From Cacajao melanocephalus (taxonomy: Eukaryota > Chordata > Mammalia > Primates > Pitheciidae): 64,000 nt of DNA. The position numbers were made by a program, and so were the translations under genes. Location: assembly GCA_963573385.1 (NCBI GenBank), contig CAUYLG010076827.1, positions 62,001 through 126,000 on the forward strand, given 5' to 3'. The notes below the pieces were generated by a model that saw nothing but the letters and a program-made list of their open reading frames with translations, ran no database searches and had not been told where the DNA came from. This document shows, piece by piece, positions 63,794 to 64,000 of this stretch; positions within the stretch are counted from its first letter, which is position 1; each line of letters opens with the position of its first letter.

Positions 63794-64000
63794 TGTATTA
63801 GGTTCTCCAGATGGACAGAATTAATAAGACATATATATATACACACACACACACACATATAAAGGGGAGTTTATTAAGTAGTATTAACTCACAAGGTCCC
63901 ACAATAGGCCATCTGCAAGCTGAGGATCAAGGAAGCCAGTCTGAGTTCCAAAGCCGAAGCACTTGGAGTCCAATGTTTGAGAGCAGGAAGCATCCAGCAC
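63794..64000 (-). mobile_element. MLT2-like ERVL LTR end, cut by the window edge
   Basis: tgtattaggttctccagatg, gacagaattaataagacata, TATA/CACA repeat (63831-63860), then gtttattaagtagtattaac, aataggccatctgcaagctg, aaagccgaagcacttggagt. This is the reverse complement of the 3' end of an ERVL-type LTR (family ends '...ctgtttctctggagaaccctaataca'). It continues past 64000. Confidence 0.7.

Overview
This window is nuclear DNA from a primate. It contains eleven Alu-family insertions (full-length J/S-type dimers, truncated copies and one free left monomer), abundant MIR and L2 relics, old L1M-type LINE fragments, MaLR/ERVL solo LTRs, hAT and Tigger fossils, and many microsatellites. There are no operons, CRISPR arrays, ribosomal RNAs or compact gene arrays. 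I read it as intronic sequence, and most of its open frames are chance frames or repeat-derived.

The one functional coding element I can support is a 152-bp exon on the minus strand at 30382-30533. It has a consensus acceptor and donor, and it translates to part of the C-terminal anticodon-binding (FDX-ACB) domain of mitochondrial phenylalanyl-tRNA synthetase, FARS2. The rest of the window is then the two introns flanking that exon: plus-strand 30534-64000 is upstream of it and 1-30381 is downstream. A few residues differ from the human protein as I remember it, so the source may be a non-human primate; I cannot fix the species.

The second recognisable gene-derived feature is a processed HNRNPA1 retrocopy on the plus strand (about 33441-35060), antisense to FARS2. 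It carries 5' UTR, coding region and the long 3' UTR, is flanked by a perfect 12-bp target-site duplication, and is killed by a stop at codon 12, frameshifts and a deletion of part of the RRM2/linker region. Its 3' coding part matches the shorter HNRNPA1 splice form.

Layout: 1-12 kb has Alus with a long purine tract, an MLT1 LTR and L1M pieces; 12-17 kb is mostly unique with L2; 17-30 kb holds Tigger, MLT1, MER5A, other hAT, HAL1-like and L2 relics; 30.4 kb is the FARS2 exon; 33-41 kb has a Tigger relic, the HNRNPA1 retrocopy, L1M pieces in both orientations, and a possible unidentified retro-insertion splitting an L1M; 42-53 kb has LTRs, Alus and many MIR/L2; 53.9-56.8 kb is the largest L1 fragment; 57-64 kb has compound microsatellites, MIRs, an Alu and the start of an MLT2-type LTR cut by the window end. 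I found no evidence of an undescribed biological system. The most interesting points are the retrocopy, the split L1M, a local 68-bp duplication and several near-perfect palindromes.
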